A stretch of DNA of 9,030 bases from Desulfobacterales bacterium. Its GTDB lineage: Bacteria; Desulfobacterota; Desulfobacteria; Desulfobacterales; JAFDCJ01. This document shows positions 6,845 through 9,030 of this stretch, piece after piece. The position numbers were made by a program, and so were the translations under genes. The stretch is taken from the NCBI GenBank assembly GCA_020345785.1, contig CP070771.1, positions 895,468 to 904,497 on the forward strand. Reading direction: 5' to 3'. The notes under the pieces were generated by a model. The model saw nothing but the letters and a program-made list of their open reading frames with translations, ran no database searches and was not told where the DNA came from. Each line of letters opens with the position of its first letter. Within the stretch, counting starts at the first letter, position 1.

Positions 6845-7840
6845 TCAGCGAACGGCTTCCCTCACATACTCGTCGGTCACGTACTTCGAATAGTCATCCG
6901 CGACGTGGTCCAGGCGACCGGCCGACTTCAGGAATTCGGCCGTGTCCTTCGTCGCCTTGGTGATGCCCCCGCCGAGCCATTGCGGTTTCAACTGCTCCGC
7001 CAGCGGCAGGAAGGTGTAGCCCAGAAGCGTTTCCGGTACTTGCTTCGGATCCGCGCCCGTCTGCGCAGCGATGGCCCTGACCCCGGCATGGTCCGGTGTC
7101 CAGGCAGCCGGGTTGTTGAGATAAGCCTGAAGTGCGTCGTCGTTGGCCTTCATAAACGCGATGAGGGCCTTCTTGTTCTTCTGAGCGAATTCCGTGTTGA
7201 CGACCCAGACGTTGAAGGTCGGGTAGCCCCAGCCCGCGACCTCGTCGGCACCGACCAGCCGCTTGCCGGTCTGCAGGATTTCGGTCTGCGCCGGCGGCCA
7301 GACAAACGCCCCGTCAATGGCCGACTGTTGCCATGCCGCGACAATCTGGTCTGGCGACATGCTCATGATGGTCAGGGCGTGCTCGTCGATGTTGGCGTGT
7401 TTCAGAGCCCCCATCAGCGAGAAGTGAGCCGTCGAGCCGACCGGCACGGCAATGCGCTTGCCTTTCAGATCGGCAAGGGTATTGATGCCCGTACCGTTGC
7501 GAACAATCAAAGATTCGGACTTGCCGATGACGTAGTCGAGCATGAACGCCTGCAGATCGACGCCCTGCGTGGCGGCGATCGCAAATGGTGATGAGCCGAG
7601 TTCCGCCACCTTGATGTCGCCGGAGGCCATTGCCGCGATGACGTCGGTCCCCGAGGCGAACTTGCGCCAATCGACGACCCAGCCGGTCGCGGCCGCGAAC
7701 TTGCCCTCCTTCGCCGCCATCTGGGTCGGCGTCGGATCACCAAAGGTTCCGATGATCACCTTGTCGGCGGCCTGTCCCGCAGTTATCAGCACCGCCGAAA
7801 CGGCCAAGATGCCAAGCAACACTTTCAAGTTCTTACCCAT
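6845..7840 (-). CDS. tauA: Taurine-type ABC transporter substrate-binding protein TauA
   Basis: A 331-residue periplasmic binding protein that captures taurine or a similar sulfonate for the TauBC transporter. Residues 1-24 form a Sec signal peptide (basic MGKNLK, hydrophobic core, predicted cleavage AGQA/ADK). The mature part follows E. coli TauA closely: VDWRKFASG (56-64), ASGDIKVAELGSSPFAIAA (72-90), KGKRIAVPVGSTAHFSL (126-142) and AAWQQSAIDGAFVWPPA (168-184), with the tail VADDYSKYVTDEYV. AGGGGG lies about 6 bases before the ATG, a strong site. It is the first gene of the tauABC block. The tail of a DegT-type gene lies just upstream on the same strand with no obvious promoter between, so it was probably internal to a longer operon. 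Substrate could also be another alkanesulfonate; TauA and SsuA differ subtly, and the resemblance here is to TauA. Confidence 0.9.
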   Translation of the reverse strand: MGKNLKVLLGILAVSAVLITAGQAADKVIIGTFGDPTPTQMAAKEGKFAAATGWVVDWRKFASGTDVIAAMASGDIKVAELGSSPFAIAATQGVDLQAFMLDYVIGKSESLIVRNGTGINTLADLKGKRIAVPVGSTAHFSLMGALKHANIDEHALTIMSMSPDQIVAAWQQSAIDGAFVWPPAQTEILQTGKRLVGADEVAGWGYPTFNVWVVNTEFAQKNKKALIAFMKANDDALQAYLNNPAAWTPDHAGVRAIAAQTGADPKQVPETLLGYTFLPLAEQLKPQWLGGGITKATKDTAEFLKSAGRLDHVADDYSKYVTDEYVREAVR

Positions 7841-7882
7841 TTGAACCCCCTTTCATTGTTTACGTTGAAATCCAGCAAATCG

Positions 7883-8104
7883 TTAACGATCGCTCCCCGC
7901 CGACGTTTGGGCATCGATTTGGGCCGTCGCCGGAACAATCGCCACGGATTTCGTTCGCGCGGACGAGGTATCCGGCGGAGGCCGCTCATCGAACAGCCCT
8001 TCGTCCGACAAATTCGTCAAACATGTTACGATGATGCTACTGATGTGCTCGCAATCCTTTAGCGGGAAGGTGAGAGGGATGCGCCTGTCGACAGCCCGGT
8101 CCGT
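7883..8104 (-). pseudogene. C-terminal tail of a second DegT-type aminotransferase
   Basis: After a TGA at 8105-8107 the minus strand is open and reads DRRIPLTFPLKDCEHISSII. It aligns with the C-terminal segment of the intact aminotransferase of this window (CDFRIPLTFSLDDCNTIAAV), sharing RIPLTF and the following Asp-Cys. Only about 25 residues can be aligned. Beyond them the frame continues in unrelated sequence to a TAA at 7883-7885, either a divergent tail or a shifted frame. The sequence is clearly not a copy of the intact gene at nucleotide level, so it comes from a related but different gene. Placed directly before tauA on the same strand, it was probably co-transcribed with the importer. 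The other roughly 370 residues are gone. Confidence 0.6.
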
Positions 8105-8186
8105 TCACCGCACCGCACCGGCGGCGTCCCCCGTCTTGAAACACGTTCAGCTTCCTCGGCACGAACGGGATTTTAGCAAGATTCAT
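8037..8186 (-). pseudogene. SD-led 49-codon frame, probable truncated gene start
   Basis: ATG at 8186 has a very good ribosome binding site (GAGGA, 6 bases upstream) and opens MNLAKIPFVPRKLNVFQDG, after which the composition becomes Arg/Gly/Pro-rich and gene-like character is lost before a stop at 8037. The last part overlaps, in another frame, the DegT-type tail. The likeliest reading is that the start of a gene was joined to the end of a degT gene by deletion. The opening residues recall the MxLAxFPR start of D-cysteine desulfhydrase and cysteate sulfo-lyase (CuyA) proteins, but that is too short to claim. It lies about 110 bases downstream of the predicted promoter start. Confidence 0.35.
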
Positions 8187-8282
8187 GCGGTTTCCTCTGC
8201 TTGGATGACGTTGGGCGGCATAAGCGTTTTGTTCGACGCCAGCGGAGTACAATCTCGTTGGATAATATACTTTCGATATTCA

Positions 8283-8301
8283 AATGTCGTATGTCGACAT
8301 T
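8283..8301. promoter_or_regulatory. Palindromic operator candidate at the transcription start
   Basis: ATGTCGACAT (8291-8300) is a perfect 10-base palindrome, and AATGTCG (8283-8289) pairs with CGACATT (8295-8301) as a second, overlapping inverted repeat. It lies immediately downstream of the -10 box, where a repressor would block transcription. Short GT(N)AC-type palindromes are typical of GntR repressors, and a GntR gene fragment is present at 3887; the link is inferred. Confidence 0.5.
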
Positions 8302-8304
8302 CGT

Positions 8305-8333
8305 CAGATAGCAGTAGGGCGTCTGACTGTCAA
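8305..8333 (-). promoter_or_regulatory. Sigma-70-type promoter for the tau-side transcript
   Basis: On the minus strand a perfect TTGACA (8333-8328) is followed after exactly 17 bases by TATCTG (8310-8305), four of six matches to the -10 consensus. Transcription would start near 8298 and run leftward through the SD-led frame, the DegT tail and tauABC. It is the best promoter match I see in the window. Confidence 0.6.
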
Positions 8334-8880
8334 CCCTTTTTCCCAACCCGAACCGTTTCCGCCCGGGCATGGAACAATTGCGGCATCTGCGAGGCCTTGA
8401 CGGACACGCCGTTTCATCCCAGGACAAAAGGCATCGAAACGGCCCGCCACCAAGCTGGGCGGTGCAGAAAACACCGTGAACGGGTCTACGATCCAAAAGA
8501 GCCACGGAAGCCCGATGCCCCTGCTAAGGGAAAGGCGCCTGCGTGGCTTTTTTATTCGGGAAAGGAAGGGTACGATGAAGGACCACTTTTGGTGATTGAA
8601 TCAATCTTAAACCCTAGTAAGGGGATCGTTTCCTTGAGTATAGTTTTGATGAGCATGAGTTCTTATTCCAAGTGGATTCGGTTATGTTTTGGCCAACAAA
8701 AACCATAATCACTTGAAAGGACTCATGCTTTTTCAATGCTGCCCAAAATTCTCATCAGATAGCGGTTAAATATTGGCCATGTGTCTTTTCATTTCATGAT
8801 TATCTGATCTTTTGATATAAAGCAGAAATTTAGCGCTTTCCCACACAGCCTTGCTTAATTTTAAAAAGTTATTAATATGT
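8334..8880. other. Right-hand region without a recognisable gene
   Basis: Both strands were read. A 225-codon plus-strand frame (8031-8708) has no family resemblance, contains the promoter region antisense and has no ribosome binding site, so I treat it as chance. A minus-strand frame across about 8500-8340 (GIGLPWLFWIVDPF and on) has some protein-like character but no family I know. From about 8560 rightward the DNA becomes AT-rich. The hairpin at 8652-8730 is the only clear structure. Confidence 0.4.
8652..8730. repeat. Long imperfect inverted repeat
   Basis: AGCATGAGT (8652-8660) and CAAGTGGATT (8669-8678) pair with AATCACTTG (8707-8715) and ACTCATGCT (8721-8729), with a small internal loop and one bulged base. 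TTTTG and CAAAA around 8690 extend the stem near the tip. A short T-run follows on the plus strand (8729-8733). It may be a terminator for rightward transcription, a small mobile-element end pair, or a structured RNA; the T-run favours the first. Confidence 0.5.
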
Positions 8881-8935
8881 TTATGGTCATCATCCCCGTC
8901 CTCATGAACGTCGCCCCCGCGTGCTCAAAAAAGCA

Positions 8936-8989
8936 ATGTTGACAACAAAGCCCGCTTTCGGTATCTGGATGGGTATCGATTCCGGCTAA
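8936..8989 (+). pseudogene. Possible HpcH/HpaI aldolase N-terminal scrap
   Basis: ATG at 8936 reads MLTTKPAFGIWMGIDSG and stops at TAA 8987-8989. The order K-P-A-F-G-x-W-x-x-x-x-S resembles the opening strand of HpcH/HpaI-type class II aldolases, which cleave 2-keto-3-deoxy acids to pyruvate and an aldehyde. Leu-Lys-Lys codons just upstream would also fit the family. After DS no frame continues convincingly to the window end. With only about 15 informative residues this is a tentative call. Confidence 0.3.
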
Positions 8990-9030
8990 TTGGCGTCCCA
9001 ACGTGTCGTGCTGCCTTGTCCCGTCGCAGC

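Noticed and set aside
5862..6893. 343-codon plus-strand reading frame
   Set aside because: Antisense to tauB and part of tauC; composition typical of a shadow frame.
6764..7591. 275-codon plus-strand reading frame
   Set aside because: Antisense to tauA, which has a signal peptide and clear TauA motifs.
8081..8110. TGLSTG reading on the minus strand as part of a cysteate sulfo-lyase (CuyA)
   Set aside because: It overlaps in a different frame the better-supported DegT tail, and only six residues fit, so it is probably chance.
8031..8708. 225-codon plus-strand reading frame
   Set aside because: No family likeness, no ribosome binding site, and it spans the predicted promoter and the DegT tail of the other strand.
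1..9030. CRISPR array, tRNA or rRNA gene, intact insertion sequence
   Set aside because: No regularly spaced repeats, no tRNA-like cloverleaf, no rRNA sequence and no transposase motifs were seen on either strand.

Overview
The window looks like bacterial chromosome of the proteobacterial type (SD-led genes, a taurine-type ABC operon, remnants of TRAP and GntR genes). It is probably from a proteobacterium or a Desulfobacterota-like relative, but nothing fixes the lineage. The left third is AT-richer than the GC-rich block at about 4.0-8.1 kb, so the region may be a mosaic.

Left part, plus strand: positions 1-469 hold no convincing gene. A complete ten-helix EamA/DMT permease follows (470-1369). 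After a gap with a possible promoter comes a truncated N-terminus of a histidinol-dehydrogenase-like (HisD/HpsN-type) gene (1591-1749), then an intact DegT-family PLP aminotransferase (1776-2987). Next is a ridA remnant that runs directly into the C-terminal half of a threonine-synthase-like gene (3048-3843). Both are broken by in-frame stops, and ridA also by a lost base.

Centre, minus strand: reading leftward from 5089 there is a second HisD-like N-terminus, fused to a piece of a TRAP large permease (DctM) with one frameshift and two stops. It is fused in turn to the C-terminal part of an unrecognised helical protein, followed by the first 29 codons of a GntR regulator that collides with the end of the thrC remnant.

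Right part, minus strand: a complete taurine-type ABC importer, tauA (7840-6845), tauB (6764-5979) and tauC (5982-5116), with a 14-bp perfect hairpin between tauA and tauB and an ATGA overlap between tauB and tauC. Upstream lie the C-terminal tail of a second DegT-type aminotransferase (about 8104-7883), a short SD-led reading frame (8186-8037), and a promoter (TTGACA, 17 bp, TATCTG at 8333-8305) whose start region carries the palindrome ATGTCGACAT. The far right (8334-9030) has no intact gene. It holds an imperfect hairpin at 8652-8730 and a short stretch resembling the start of an HpcH/HpaI aldolase.

Overall, this looks like a decayed catabolic island. Its transporters, the ABC importer and the EamA permease, and one aminotransferase are still open, while the HisD, RidA, ThrC, TRAP, GntR and second DegT genes are fragments. 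HisD-like and DegT-like sequences occur in both halves, suggesting two related modules or a rearranged cluster. A role in using an organosulfonate such as taurine, dihydroxypropanesulfonate or cysteate is a reasonable inference from TauABC plus HisD, but it is not shown by the sequence alone.
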